Shown: positions 1-11,729 of the stretch, in pieces
How positions within the stretch are numbered: the first letter of the stretch is position 1
Layout of the letters: each line of letters opens with the position of its first letter
Origin: Amylostereum areolatum
Lineage: Eukaryota; Basidiomycota; Agaricomycetes; Russulales; Stereaceae
DNA: 64,000 nt
Assembly: GCA_012932865.1 (NCBI GenBank)
Contig: SAXG01000018.1
Location: forward strand, 806,001-870,000
Direction of reading: 5' to 3'
Program-made: the position numbers and the translations under genes
Notes under the pieces: generated by a model
What the model saw: only the letters and a program-made list of their open reading frames with translations
Told to the model about the DNA's origin: nothing
Databases searched by the model: none

Positions 1-245
1 GTAGGCAAGGGCTTCCCCCTGGATACTGGCGGCAGAAAGATCAGAGGATGTCCAATCGGCCATGGTCAAGTTTAGTCTGGTCCAGTGGACGAGAATTTGC
101 GAAGAGAAGGACGGCCGGCCCGGCACGCGTCTCCTTCCCGACTCACCCTCGAACAACGCTCACACGTTCAGAGTCAGAGTCCTCTTCCGAGCACGAAAGA
201 CGGAAATCCTAGATAGCCATGCTAAAAACACACCGAACCGCTGGC

Positions 246-1965
246 TCAGAACCTCTTCGAGTCCTGCCAGCTGCTGTACTGGGGACTCGCTATCCCGCCA
301 AAACCGCCTGATCCGTTGAGTCCACCAGCACTACTGAACCCAGCCAGCTTCTTCTGTCCATACATCTTCCATCCGTACCATCCGCCTGCGCAAACGCCCA
401 CGAACAAGAACACCTTCAACCACGAGAACGAGCCGGAAGACGACGCGAACTTGGTGCGGATCTGGTTGCGCTGGCTGTCCTCCGCGGAGAGCACGGCAGA
501 ATAGGTAGAAACGGAGATGACGCTGGGATCGGTGGTGAGACACAAGCGGTTTCAGGGGGGTGGATGAAGACGACGCACTCATGGGGATCGTGAACGTCGC
601 CAGTGAGGGCGGAGAATCCCACATATGGGTTAGGGGGAAGGGTGATTCCACGGACGGAAAAGCAGTCTGTCCAGTCGTCCCCTGTAAAGGCAGATCAGCA
701 ACTATAAATTGACAACCACGGGCCACTTACATCCTTTGTACTGGATCTTGACCTATACAACCGTCAGTCCTGGTCGACAACAGTGATGGGTAGGAGCATA
801 CATCTAGCATAGTATCTTTCACGTAGGTCACTTTGAGCTTGGTCGCAACGTTAGTGCGGCGGAAGTTGGCCTATTCAATGCCAGTGGGTCTTTGCACAAA
901 TATAAAATTCGAATTGAGCTTACCGAACATGCCCCCAGCTTCTGAGACTCGCCATCGGTCTTGGAGTCGTACGGCGTATTGCCGTCGCCCATGATGCCAA
1001 CCACGCGGGGAAAGGAAAATCCGTGTCGCCCGTTTGCGTAGCTGAAAAAAAGGACAAGCAGAGTCAGGTAGAGCCGTCATTTTGAGTGGCCTCCACTCAC
1101 GTATCCAGAAACACCCCGAGGCCGTCAAAGTTATCTGGAAATAAATCAGCTTGGTGCGCGATCTGGAGGGATGCATGCGCACCTTTGCTTCCAAAAATGG
1201 GGCCAGGTTGCGCTCGGTCTTTGGTTAGCCACAAGGCCAAGCCGTCGCCATACAAGTGGGTAGATTTGTCTCCAATCTGAAGGAGTACGGAAGTCAGCAA
1301 AGGTAATCGGTTTCTACTGGGAAGTGTGGTGACCTTGAATTCAAGTTCAATGATCCAATTGTGGGCAGTGAGGGGAAGGCGGGACCATAGCCAGCCCTGC
1401 AAGGGTGACACGTATAAGCTCACACGATTCAGAGCCAGAAACATGAATGAGACGCGCCATCTGTGACTGCACCGATCTGGTCAAACGGACGTGTTTGTTG
1501 GTGTTCTTCATTGAACGAAAACATGAGCGGAACACGATGGGTTAAGCAGTCGAAACACGTACGATATATGCGTCTCCGCCAAAATCCCACCATCTGCAGA
1601 GGCGTGTAAGCAAGCGCGGAGTTGAAGCGATGACATGTTCTCTGACCGGTTTTGCAGGTCCTGGTCAATGTACGGCGCAAACAACGAGTGCGTTCGTAGT
1701 TGTGTTGTCTAGTTTGATGGTCAGCATATACTTTGACTTCTCGCTGCTAGAGGCGAAAGTGGCGGCCTCTTCTTTCGAGACGCGCATAACGGAGGCAATG
1801 AATAAACGAAGCAGAAGCCGCTGCGTAAGAAGGAGAGTTGGATCCGAGACGTACCCTCTCAATAGTCCTGTTCGCTATCCTCGTCCCGTCATGGCTCGAG
1901 TCTTGCGCAACAACGCCAAGGACGAACAAGTTGAGCAGAAGGGCGGGCCACATGAAAACCCTCAT
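246..1965 (-). CDS. L-type lectin cargo receptor (VIP36/Emp47-like)
   Basis: Split gene on the minus strand, read from several exons. The first exon (start at 1965) gives a signal peptide of about 20 residues beginning MRVFMWPALLL. Later exons carry the lectin-fold landmarks: a WWDFGGDA segment near 1590, a GWLWSRLPL segment near 1380, DGLALW followed by PGPIFGS near 1220, and FDGLGVFLDT near 1110. These match the carbohydrate-recognition domain of ERGIC-53/VIP36/Emp47 proteins, which carry glycoproteins between ER and Golgi. The last exon has one transmembrane segment (about 420-350) and a short tail ending SKRF, like the KRFY tail known from VIP36. Introns are short with GT..AG borders; exon joints are approximate. 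It is divergent from the F-box gene to its right. Family assignment is strong; the exact orthologue is inference. Confidence 0.82.
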
Positions 1966-2486
1966 GTGGAGATGATTTTGTACAGGAGAAAAGAGAGCGA
2001 CGAAGGTGAGATGTGTGGGTGAACGGCGGTGGACCTGAGGGCGACCGTGTAATTGAGGAGATGAGCTGAGTGCAAGACGCGACGACGCAGAGCGCGGGAG
2101 CCTCGGAGCCGTGGGAATTGTCTCGGATTTCTCGGTCCTGGCGTCCCTCGGAGGCAGCTTGACGGTTTGACCAGCCCTGGGTCATACTCCGTATACTCCC
2201 CTACGCTCTTTGCTCTTCAAGATTGCGTTCAAAGGCATTCTTCAGAATCTCAGGATTTATCAAGCAAGGCTTCTATATGTTCTTGGCTTCTTGAGTTACA
2301 ACACGGAGTTTGGTTCCAGATACGGGCCCACTTCAACGAGTACTCGTTCGTGGCCCATAGCTCACCACGGCGTGGTAATACTACACTGTGTCAATATCCG
2401 TGCGGAACTACCACTTCTCGCTATCGCCCAGTCCATCTGACTTGTCTCGCACCCAGCAGACATACCTTCTCCCTCCTTCCACCGCC
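1966..2486. promoter_or_regulatory. Divergent intergenic region between lectin and F-box genes
   Basis: About 520 bases separate the start codon of the minus-strand lectin gene from the chosen start of the plus-strand F-box gene, so it should hold both promoters. I see pyrimidine-rich stretches just before the F-box start but no clear TATA box. An upstream in-frame ATG at 2388 exists but has a poorer context than 2487. Confidence 0.4.
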
Positions 2487-4067
2487 ATGGCATTGCCTCC
2501 GCCTCCCAGACAGTCACGGACTCGGACGCGAGCTGAAGAAATCCAATATCTTCGCCAACGTAGTAATGAACTCCTCCCCGTTTCCCAGCTCCCGAATGAG
2601 ATCCTCAGTGCGGTCTTTCTTTTGGCACGCTCCTTCGTGGAAGGCCCCCAGGGACGCAAGCCTCCCTCTTGGGTTGCCATCACCTACGTCTGCCGTAGGT
2701 GGCGGGCGGTAGCGATCGCATATCCCAGCCTATGGTGCTACATCTCTCTCGACGCCGGCATTTCCTGGCTGACGACATTCACCGAACGTTCCGTGGCGAT
2801 TCCAGTCTGCATCCAGCTCAACCTTCAAGGCTGGACGCCCATCACACACGATCTCCTCACGTCAGTGTTACCGCGGACGCGCACGCTCCGACTAGACGGC
2901 CAAACCGATGATTTCTCCGAATTCCTTCCCCACGTGGTCGGCGCTGCCCCAGTCCTTCATCATCTCATCCTCTGCCACCATTCCGTCTACCAGCCGTACT
3001 CTTTACCATCCCCGGCCAAAATCACAAACCACTGTTTCCGCGACAAGTTTACGCACCTCCGATCCCTGGAACTGGAAGGCTCCTTCGATCTCACTGGCGT
3101 GGAGGCCGCCTTCTTCAATAATCTCACTTCATTTGTGGCTCGCAGGATAACGAACGTGGACAACATCCGCAGGATCCTTCGGAAAAGTCGCAACCTGGAA
3201 ACGGTCCTGCTTACAGGAGAGCATGAACGCCAGGACTACATCCCGACCATGGGGCTAGAAGTGGCCGACAAGGACCCATTTTCCCTTCCCCGAGCACGGT
3301 CCATAGAGGTCCGATCATTAAACATCACCTACTCAAATGCCTTATTGCGCGGCTTGAATATGCCGTCAGTTCAACGAATGGCGCTCAACATGGACGCTGA
3401 TTGGTATTCGTTCCAAGCCGGCGGCTCCCTCGAATCCCTCATAGCGAGCCTCGTACCCAACGTTCAAATGCTCGAACGCAACACGTGTGCCTTGCTTCAC
3501 CTGGCGGTTGAATTTGGTTCGGACACCGTCATCATCTCATACTCTTCAGCGTCGGGTATCGACCCTTTGCTATCCCTCACATTCCATCGCCCACACTTCC
3601 TCGAGCATCACATCAATTTCCTCACCCAACAACTCTTTACAAGACCGTCTCTCACCTGCGTGCGATCTCTGTTGATCACGGAGCGCGACCGTTATGACGC
3701 AGAGGAGCTATCGTGGCACGACCCTTTCCTAGCCTTCCAAGACGTCGAAACTGTGACCATAATTTCGGAATTTATGTCACACAACCCACCCACTCTCGCT
3801 TCTATGTTCCCTACTCCCGTCATCTGCCTCGATACGGAGCCTGATCCGATGCCCCTCCCTCGTCTGAAGCAAGTAACCCTCGTCCCTCAGGAGCCATATC
3901 GCTTTGCTTTCTCCGCCCTTCGACATTGTGCCAATGCGCCACACGGAGTAGAGATGGTGTTCAAGGGCTGTGGGCGAGTGGCGAACAGGATCACGGAAAG
4001 GTTGGGCGATGAGTGGGATATCTCCCTCCAACCAGAAGACGACTCAGTCATCGCGAACGTATTGTGA
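2487..4067 (+). CDS. F-box protein, intact
   Basis: Single-exon ORF of 526 codons. I chose the ATG at 2487 because it sits in a CCGCCATGG context; the frame is open back to 2388. The N-terminus has an Arg/Glu-rich helix and then an F-box of the agaricomycete type: LPNEILSAVFLLAR, an SWVAITYVCRRWR segment and a YPSLW end, at roughly residues 38-85. The remainder looks like degenerate leucine-rich repeats, with repeated patterns such as LRSLELEG and IEVRSLNI. F-box proteins bind Skp1 through the F-box and present substrates to SCF ubiquitin ligases; these large fungal families are mostly uncharacterised and the substrate is unknown. It lies in tandem with a paralogue that has a nonsense codon. 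Confidence 0.85.
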   Translation: MALPPPPRQSRTRTRAEEIQYLRQRSNELLPVSQLPNEILSAVFLLARSFVEGPQGRKPPSWVAITYVCRRWRAVAIAYPSLWCYISLDAGISWLTTFTERSVAIPVCIQLNLQGWTPITHDLLTSVLPRTRTLRLDGQTDDFSEFLPHVVGAAPVLHHLILCHHSVYQPYSLPSPAKITNHCFRDKFTHLRSLELEGSFDLTGVEAAFFNNLTSFVARRITNVDNIRRILRKSRNLETVLLTGEHERQDYIPTMGLEVADKDPFSLPRARSIEVRSLNITYSNALLRGLNMPSVQRMALNMDADWYSFQAGGSLESLIASLVPNVQMLERNTCALLHLAVEFGSDTVIISYSSASGIDPLLSLTFHRPHFLEHHINFLTQQLFTRPSLTCVRSLLITERDRYDAEELSWHDPFLAFQDVETVTIISEFMSHNPPTLASMFPTPVICLDTEPDPMPLPRLKQVTLVPQEPYRFAFSALRHCANAPHGVEMVFKGCGRVANRITERLGDEWDISLQPEDDSVIANVL

Positions 4068-4453
4068 TAATAGTGCGTGCTCCCATTGTATGGCCTTTTC
4101 TCAAACCTTGACCTGAGCTGTTAATAGGGTGACCGAAGTTTGTTTATTTGATATATGTGTACATATCACGAGCAGAAGTACTGCCAATATCTTGTTCCTT
4201 TGCTTGGTGTCGCTGTTCCCGAGACATGATCAAGCGTCGTATACTGTACTATACGTGGCCGAGCACGTGTGGCGTGTGCGAAAATCCTGGTCATCACCGC
4301 CTCGTGTACTTGCAGTCGCGTCGATCTTGTCTTATACCAGGACAGTCGCCAAGCAAGAGTGTACTTACTTCAAGAAACCTCTGTGCGTACACCTTCTGAT
4401 CAATGGTGCCCAGAATTAAGATGTCTGCGCAGGTCTATCCTCCAATTCTCGCC
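4068..4453. other. Intergenic region between tandem F-box genes
   Basis: This stretch holds the 3' flank of the first F-box gene and the 5' flank of the second. It has small ORFs in several frames without recognisable domains. The frame of the second gene is open upstream to an ATG at 4403, but the ATG at 4454 (GCCATGAGC) has the better context. Confidence 0.4.
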
Positions 4454-6124
4454 ATGAGCTCCGAATCCCAACCTTCAAACCCTCCACCTGACCCGGAAAC
4501 TCAAGACGCGTCCTCTGTTCCAATCCACCGCATCCCAGATGAACTCCTATCCAAGATCTTCCTCACAAGGCGCGAATTATCCGGCCCTTTCGACTGGGGC
4601 GTCGAAGACCCGCCTTGGATGACCATCACGCATGTGTGCCGTCGCTGACGATCAGTCGCCGTCAACGATCCATTGCTGTGGGGGCAGATCCCCATGGAGC
4701 TTCACCCGCAGTGGTTCATCCTCTGCCTCGAGCGCTCGGATCCGGCTCCCATCGATGTCGTTTTCGACCTGACCAAGCGCGGCGCGGACGAACTCAAGGC
4801 CGTGGTCTTCAACCTCCATCGAATCCAACACATGCACTTCGTCGGCTCCCCGTCCTCAGTCCGCACATTCCTGGAAATCCTCACGCGACTTCCCGCCCCT
4901 CTCCTCGAGTCGTTCGGATACCAGGAATACCCTGGAGATCGACCGAGCGATAAGGTCATCTGGCTACCTCGTAACATCTTCGCCGGGCATCATCCTCGTC
5001 TTAAAGGACTCGAGCTCGGGGTCAACGCTCGGCTTCCGACGCCTTGCTCGTTCGTCGAGCAAGGCCAGATGATGTCCTATGTGTCGCGAGGGGGACCAAG
5101 CCTCAAGGAACTCCGGTATCTCATCCACAAGTCGCCGCGCTTGAGGTTCTTTCACTACACGAACGAGTTCGAGATCCTGTACATTCCCCGGCAGGACGAC
5201 AACGAACCGGGCGCAAACACCGGCGCGATCACGCTTCCCGAATTGCACACCTTCCAAGCCCTCGAGACCAAGCTTTCCTGGGTCCTCCACCTCCTGGACA
5301 ACGTCTTCCTCCCCTACGTGCAGGCCCTCACGCTCTCCGCACGTCTTGACGACGGATGGCGCACCAACATCGAGACGCTCGCGCAGGCCATCGCATCCCA
5401 CATCCCCGCGCTCGAGAAGAATTTCCACCAGGAGAGGAAGGAAGAGCTTGGTCCAGAGAAAATCCGTCACATGGAGCTCCGTGTCTCCTCCGATGTCCTC
5501 TCCATTACACTCTCCCCAGGCCTCGAGACCGAAGGCCGTCTCGGCCTCTCCGACCTCGGCATCACGAATCCCGACCGATACCCGCTCGAGCTCTCCTTCA
5601 TGGCCCCCCAATTCCTATCGCAACTGCCGGTGCAAACGGATGACATCGTGTACCTCCTCTACATAGTCCTGCGTCACCTCGGAGCCACAGCGGGCCAGCT
5701 CCGGGTGCTCACCATTGTACATCCCCCCCGGCTTCAGACAGACGAATGGCGCATTGCACTAGCTTCGTTGATCAATATCGAGACCTTGATCGTGAAAAAG
5801 GCGGCGCCGTCTGCCGCCCTGCTCGACGCGGTCCTCCCGGGACACGCGCAACCGGGTGCCACTGCCACTGCCCTCCCTGTTCCTCTTTACCCCCGACTAC
5901 GACGCGTGGTGGTTTCTGACATTTGGCGGCACGGCGAGTTCAGCATGGGCCAGACGGCAAAGATCTCCCCGCTTATTTCCGCCTGCGCAAGGGGAGGGAG
6001 GGAGCTCGACCTGATAATCGAGGGCTGCGGTGACAGTGCATCGGCCGTTGCAGAAAAGTTCAAGGGAAACAGGGAGTGCGTTGTACAGGGTGGTTCAGTG
6101 ATGATAATCTACTACGGTGAATGA
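4454..6124 (+). pseudogene. F-box gene interrupted by one in-frame TGA
   Basis: The frame from 4454 encodes an F-box (IPDELLSKIFL, then DPPWMTITHVCRR) and hits TGA at 4646-4648. The same frame is then open to 6124 for nearly 500 codons, beginning RSVAVNDPLLWGQIP, which is the normal continuation of this F-box type. The stop lies exactly where relatives, including the neighbour at 2487, have Trp in CRRWR, so a single TGG to TGA change explains it. Everything downstream looks selectively maintained and contains leucine-rich stretches. It could be a very young pseudogene, a polymorphism, a base-call error or a stop that is recoded or edited. Without the stop it would be a 556-codon F-box protein of the same family as its left neighbour. 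Confidence 0.75.
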
Positions 6125-6287
6125 AAGTACGAGACTATGTAAATAAAGTGCGACAGATCAAACGAAACCGCGGCTAGAGAATACAACTATATGATGGTGG
6201 GCGATAAGTTACGATGCGCACAAGCGATAACACAAAAATGGGAGCACAACTTGAGAAACAGTCCGCGCACGAAGGAAGGAAAAAAAA

Positions 6288-7984
6288 TCAACAGCTCTGG
6301 GATCGCGCCCTGTGGAACTCGCCTGGCATGGACCGTTTACGGACCAACGTCGGCGTCTTCTCCCTCACCTGCGGAGGGAGTGCCAAACATCCCCACACGC
6401 CATTCACCTTCCTCCCTTCCTCTTTCGTCGCCTCCACCTCCGCCTCCGCCTTCTCTCCCCCGACCCCGTCCAGCGCATCCACATCGATCACCTCCGCCTG
6501 CGCCGCCCTCCCCAGCGTAAAGCTCGCGCCTGAGGACAGCATCCGCCGCCTCCACGGCCGCGCGCGCGCGAAATCCGCCTTGGCGCGGCTCACGACCTCC
6601 CGCTGTGCGCGCCCGAGCTCGGACTCGCCGCCGGCGTTCTTGATGCGCGCCTCGATCACGAGGCGCTCCATCTCTTGCGTGAGGATGTCGAGCGTGTGCG
6701 CGTCGGGGGCGGCGCTTGGAGGCGCTGTGGCTGTGGCTGTTGCCGTTGCCGTTGTTGCTGCCGCTGCTGTTGTTGCTATTCCGGGTCGCCCGGCGGTGGG
6801 TTTTCGGGGCGAGCATTGTGGGGTTGAATAGGCGGACGCGGAAGAGGAGGAGGACCCGATGGGCCGGATGGAGAGCATTTCGGTTTGAACGAGGGCAAAG
6901 GCTGATGGGCGGGGTCGAGTGAGGCGTTAGCGCAAGTCCAAGCGACGGTAAAAGCATGGACGAACCTTCTGCGTCGATGGTTTTAGCACGCATAAGCATG
7001 TCGGAGGTTTGGGCCGGACTGAGCCCGTTGGTCGCATCCTCCCCGTTACTGGGAAAGAGCACCGGGACCACGCGTGACAGTCCAACGCTTAAGAACACGA
7101 AGATCTGCGTAAAAAAGAAGATGAGATGAGGTCGTCGGATACGATGGAAGGGAAAGCTCTCACTTGATGCAGGAAGCGGATGTGTTGGTAAGGGAGTCGA
7201 GTGGGGAGTATCACGGCAAGGATGTTAGGGCCTCGATCGTATACCGTACGCATAGACGGCGAGGGGGCGAAGAGAATCGCAATTTCGGCCGCGGCCAGGG
7301 TGAAGAATAGAGTGTAGCGCCACTAGATAGATGCATGCGTTAAATCTACCGAACACTTCGAGGAAAACCGGAGGTGCTCACGTATGCGACGCTGCTCTTT
7401 TGTCCAATGGCAGTGAAGATGACGAGAAAAACTCCCGAGCCGATGTGGAAACCCAGGGATTGTATTAGGCCTCGCATAAGGTAGTCGCGAGGGGTGACAC
7501 AGTGTTGACACTCCGCCAGGATTTCGGGTCCAAACCTATTCTTCACATAAGATCTGTGCACTACATCCGATCGGGATAACACACCAACTCACCTATCATA
7601 TGCCCATCGTTTCGCTGGATCCATCAACGCCTCGTATCCCGCCCGCACAACCGTAAACAGCATTGTGCCCTGTGGCCCCACGCGATCCGGATGAAATCTC
7701 CTCGCAAACGCGCGGAACGCTAGCTTCAGCCCGGACTCGTCAACATCAACTGGCACGCCGAGCCAGTCATAGAAGTTCGGCGGCATGGACGACGCCGCGC
7801 TGACGAAGTTGTAGACGAGGTAGGAGAATACGACGACGGCGTACGTCAACCGCCGTGTTAGAGGAGTTGGGGGTATGCCGAGGTAAGGCACCACGATGAA
7901 GCGGAGGAGGATGTCGGTGGCATAGCTGGGGAGGAGGGACCAACCGAGGATGCTGAGGAAAGTGCTGGTGGCGGCGGATGGCAT
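6288..7984 (-). CDS. Membrane-anchored DnaJ-domain protein
   Basis: The first exon (7984-7589) encodes two hydrophobic segments (about residues 10-35 and 45-65), then a J domain starting FYDWLGVPVD. It has the Hsp70-stimulating HPD motif in RRFHPDRVGP and a closing YEALMDPAKRWAYDR. Later exons (about 7555-6960) add at least three more hydrophobic stretches, including RFGPEILAE followed by a membrane helix and a segment ending LPYQHIRFLHQ. The last exon (about 6900-6288) is a low-complexity Ala/Thr-rich linker followed by an acidic helical tail. Splice sites are short GT..AG introns, for example one that ends just before FALVQTE. The layout (membrane plus cytosolic or lumenal J domain) resembles ER DnaJ proteins such as the Sec63/Jem group, but the order differs and I do not assign an orthologue. 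Confidence 0.75.
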
Positions 7985-8919
7985 GGTGGATTAAAGTCTG
8001 CGAGGAGAGGATGGTCAGCACCCAACGCGATAAATCACAAAAAAGACAAAAGAAAGCTCAGGTCGGACGAAGTCCGACAATTTGTGATCTCCTTTTCCTG
8101 GCCACAAGGCGCGCCGCCTTCCTCCCTCCCATCGTTGAATCCTGCGCCTGCTCTTGTACGCACGTAACCACACGCCCTCGCATCAACCTCCAACGAGGAC
8201 GCTTATAGCGTGCGCCCACCGGGCACCACCAAAGGCCCCGCGGCAGCGAATGAATGCGTGAAAAAGAAAAGAAAACCACGTCTGTCGACCACCCGACGCA
8301 GAGAAGAAACGCCATCTGCGCGGGCTCGGCTCGACGCGTTCAACGCGTCCCGAAGGATGCGTTGTTGTAGACTCTGCCTTTGCTCGCGGGCCGTGGAGCT
8401 CTGGACCACGCGAGCCATGAAGAGAGGCCAGCGTGTAGAGCTAGATGAATGTATGTCCGGCCTTACGATGTGTCACGGAGGGCTCGTGAGATGACACATT
8501 GGTTAACGAACACTTTGGAGGGCTCGGGATTCGGGGAGGAAGAGAAGGAGAGGCGTGCGAGGGCCAGGATCGACCCTTTTACTAGGACATCTTTGCGAGG
8601 AACGAAAGGAGGGAGACACGAACCTTGGGTCGAGTCCGGAAGCGAATGAGTGTGGCGCGTTTGAAGCTGTTGCGTATTCGTGAAAAGCGTGAACTCCGTA
8701 GGTGAGTGTGGATAAAGAAATGCGAGGAGCGAGAGAGTTATGGATGAGACAACATGTCTCAGAGGAGGGAAGCACGCGTAAAGAAAATGTCGATGAGTAT
8801 GTCGAGCCGGTGGTGGCAGACGAGTGAGAGAAAAGCCTGAGAACAAATGGTTGGTTCCACTTTTGTGTATGACATAATCGGAACTTCGCCCACTCTCAAC
8901 CTCAACCACCGTCACAGAA
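7985..8919. other. Gene-poor stretch upstream of the DnaJ gene
   Basis: This is about 930 bases between the DnaJ start and the kinase fragment. It should contain the DnaJ promoter. The open frames here, including a minus-strand one over 8463-8996, are compositionally odd, carry no recognisable domain and are not supported. Confidence 0.35.
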
Positions 8920-9720
8920 ATGAACCACAAAAACAGAGGCCCTCTCACGCGCAAAACAGCTCTGATCAACTGCAAGTCATCGTCAAACTCGGACACGTTT
9001 AGCGAATCGACATCTCAGCCCGACGCGGTCAATATCGTGTGTACAACCGCAATGGGATGCAACGCCGTGCCCCATCCGTCATCTCGCGTCGACGTCGCTG
9101 TTGCCCACGGCCAAGTACTGGTAGAGCACGAATCGAACTCTTCCATCGATGCCGACAGATTGAAGATACATGCTAGTCACGACGCTGGTGGCTCCTTTTT
9201 GGTAGACTGGGATTCGCTGGGTGCTCGTCGGTCATGGAGAACGGGTGCATGGCAATCGATGTCTGTGGCCCTTCTTTCAAAACGCAAGGAAAATCAAGAA
9301 TCCCGAGACGATTTCGAGTCCTTCCTTTGGACACTGCTCTACAACGTCCTCCGCTATCGCCCAACATGTGTCCAAGGGCTTCACCTACAAAGTCTCGTGT
9401 ACAAGATTTTTGACGAGGTGGATGCCTGCAAGGAGGGTGGCGACGGAAAGTTGGCCTTCTTCGACAATCGCAAGTTCGGCCAGGACGATGTTGAGGATTC
9501 CGCTCTTCCCGCCCCTCTCCAGAACATCTTGGAAGCTTTGCGCGACCTCTTTCTGCCTCTCTATCCGCGCGGAAGGCGTTTTACACCTGCTCAAGTAGAA
9601 ACGAGGACCAAGGCCGAGGAGGCTACATCGACTTCTGAAGCTATCAAGAAAATATTCGAGGAAAACCTCGCCCTTGCCGGATGGCCCTCCACCGACAATG
9701 CCGAGGACCAGCTTTCTTAG
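8920..9720 (+). pseudogene. FunK1-type fungal protein kinase, C-terminal piece
   Basis: The frame encodes 266 codons. Residues from about 90 match the C-lobe of the fungus-specific FunK1 kinase family: SFLVDWDSLG (the Mg-binding loop position, DWD in place of DFG), RRSWRTGAWQSMSVALL (activation and P+1 segment), then DDFESFLWTLLYNVLRYRP, a family hallmark. The N-lobe with its glycine loop and lysine, and the catalytic HRD loop, are not visible upstream in any frame, so the piece cannot be a complete kinase. A basic-acidic frame typical of FunK1 C-termini continues after the stop near 9740-9870. It is probably a relic, or a gene whose 5' exons were lost; FunK1 genes are highly expanded and often truncated in agarics. 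Confidence 0.6.
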
Positions 9721-11729
9721 GAAAACTAGCTTGATCAGGTACTTATCAAGCGCAAAGTCGAAGGCGAGGACGACTCGAGCCGCGAGGACGACGACCAGAA
9801 CACTCTCCCGGCGACTTCAAGGATAACTTCCCAGCTCGCCGCGGTGGAACAGTGCTGGACACGAAGGTAGTCTTCACCAACCTCTCCTCCCCGACCTTCC
9901 AAACAGACCGTACATCTTCGCCACCTGTCTCTCTTCTGTGGTGGTTTCCAGGCGCACAGCCTGAAAGGCTGAATGGGGCTCGGATGAAACCTTGCCCGCT
10001 TGTAATTCTACGTTCAAAATGTCGACCTTCGGTTTCGCTTTCCAGAGCAACTCTCGGGAAGTCCGTCCTCTTCTGGGCCCCGCCGTCGTGTCGCTAGCAA
10101 CATGCAGGACTTTTGTCATGCGGGCTCTCTCATGAAGAACCACCCGTTTACAGGCGGAGACTCGACGGAGGACGAATCCGTCCTTGCGCCGACACGACTC
10201 CCCCCACCGACCCGTTGGCACCTTCCCAGCCCTTGGCTCCCTCTACTTCTCTCTCTAACTAGCTTCTCTCGCGGATCTTTCTCCTTTCTTTCCCTCTCCC
10301 GATCTTTGCTCTCAGAAATTCACATTCACGAGCATACAGAAGAAAGACGCACCCGACTTGGAATAGCAACTCCGGTATCGTCCAAGCCTCCTCTTCACGT
10401 CCTCTTCGATGGACCTCAAACCGCGTTCGACGTTGGATCGGAGGCGTACGAGGAGCTGCCTGTGATGGGCATACCGGATTCTGCGGACGACGTGGCGCAT
10501 TTCCATATAGGTCGTCAAGGAAGGACTGGTACGCTAGCAGCCACGGCAGCATGGACGAGGAAGAGGCCACTTGCCCACCCCGTACCTCCGCTCGTGTCGA
10601 ACTCCTCCGTGGTATGCGACGACCCTATACTCCCCCTTCGTGCAGCACCCCTGTCGGCAACACGAGCGACGCCCCCGTGCTCCTCCGTCGTGCGCCCTCC
10701 TAGAGTCATAGCTCATAGCATGAGCAGCGAGTGGTGTAGAGTCCCTACCCGTCGTACGAGGCTCCCCACGCCCCTCCTCTCCCGCTCGCGACGGCGTAGT
10801 GCCCCTGCCCGTCACGCAATCCCCACCCTCGGGAGATCTTACTTATTCCCTGGACCCCGTGCAAGGCTCCCCCGCGCATCCTGACCCGCAGAGAAGCCTT
10901 CCCACCTCATTCCCCCTCTCGTCGTCGAGCTCGACGACGACGAGCCCTCCGCCCAATCCCGGATATCTAGTAGCCAATCAGAGAAGGAGGGTCCGTGCCG
11001 GCTGCCCAACCGCGCCCCTGAGCGTCGTCCCGCCCAGCCGGTCCAGGTGTGGACCCGCCTCCCGCTTCCGCCGCGTCGCCGCTACCCTCTCTCCCCCGTC
11101 CTCCACCCCACTGTTCGCCTTCGCACACTGCTACGATGATGCAGGATCCCCGCGGACCGATGCCCCACGCATCGGTGCCGTGTCCCTCCTCATTCTGGCC
11201 CTGACCGCGACTACTCGAAACAGCCACCGTACACCGTGCGCCGCGCTCTGCGGCTAAGTAATGGGTCGGGTTGGTCCCAATTCGTGCAATCAAGAACTGG
11301 TCTTTCCGAGATTGACTAGGGCTTAAAAGGGACGGGTGCCGGACAGCGGACTGGCTGCTATACCCTGTCGCTATTCCCGACTCCCCCAATATGTATCTAC
11401 CCTGACGAGATTTTTCTCTCTCTCTTATTACCTTACTGCTCCTTAAACCCCTCCTCATGCCTTCAGATCTACAACTTCAAACGCAGTGAGCTCGTCTCGA
11501 CTACAGATGGTGGCCCGGGATAGGACCCGGATTCCGGCTGTTTCTTGTGTAGGGACCGCTCCGTGTATTCATCTAATCTATCTATCTATCTCAGGCTTCT
11601 GAAATCATGGTATTTGCAGAGAATATGGGGATTACAGCACACCAGGAAGAGCCCCGAGTCAATTTGCCCCTCATGCACATACACGGCAGGGAGTCACTCT
11701 CACAGATGCATGCACCCAATACTACAAAG
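9721..11729. other. Two kilobases without a supported gene
   Basis: Long frames exist on both strands (notably 10102-10884 and 10799-11257, plus), but they encode Arg/Pro/Ser/Thr-rich sequence without domains, typical of GC-rich chance ORFs. The first 150 bases may hold the decayed tail of the FunK1 piece. The last part (from about 11,500) contains the 3' flank of the dehydrogenase gene. Confidence 0.4.

Noticed and set aside
8463..8996. Minus-strand ORF of 177 codons
   Set aside because: It overlaps the start of the FunK1 piece, has no recognisable domain, and its hydrophobic parts look compositional.
10102..11257. Long plus-strand ORFs in the 10.1-11.3 kb stretch
   Set aside because: Arg/Pro/Ser/Thr-rich, overlapping in different frames and without any domain or splice logic. 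Typical chance ORFs in GC-rich DNA.
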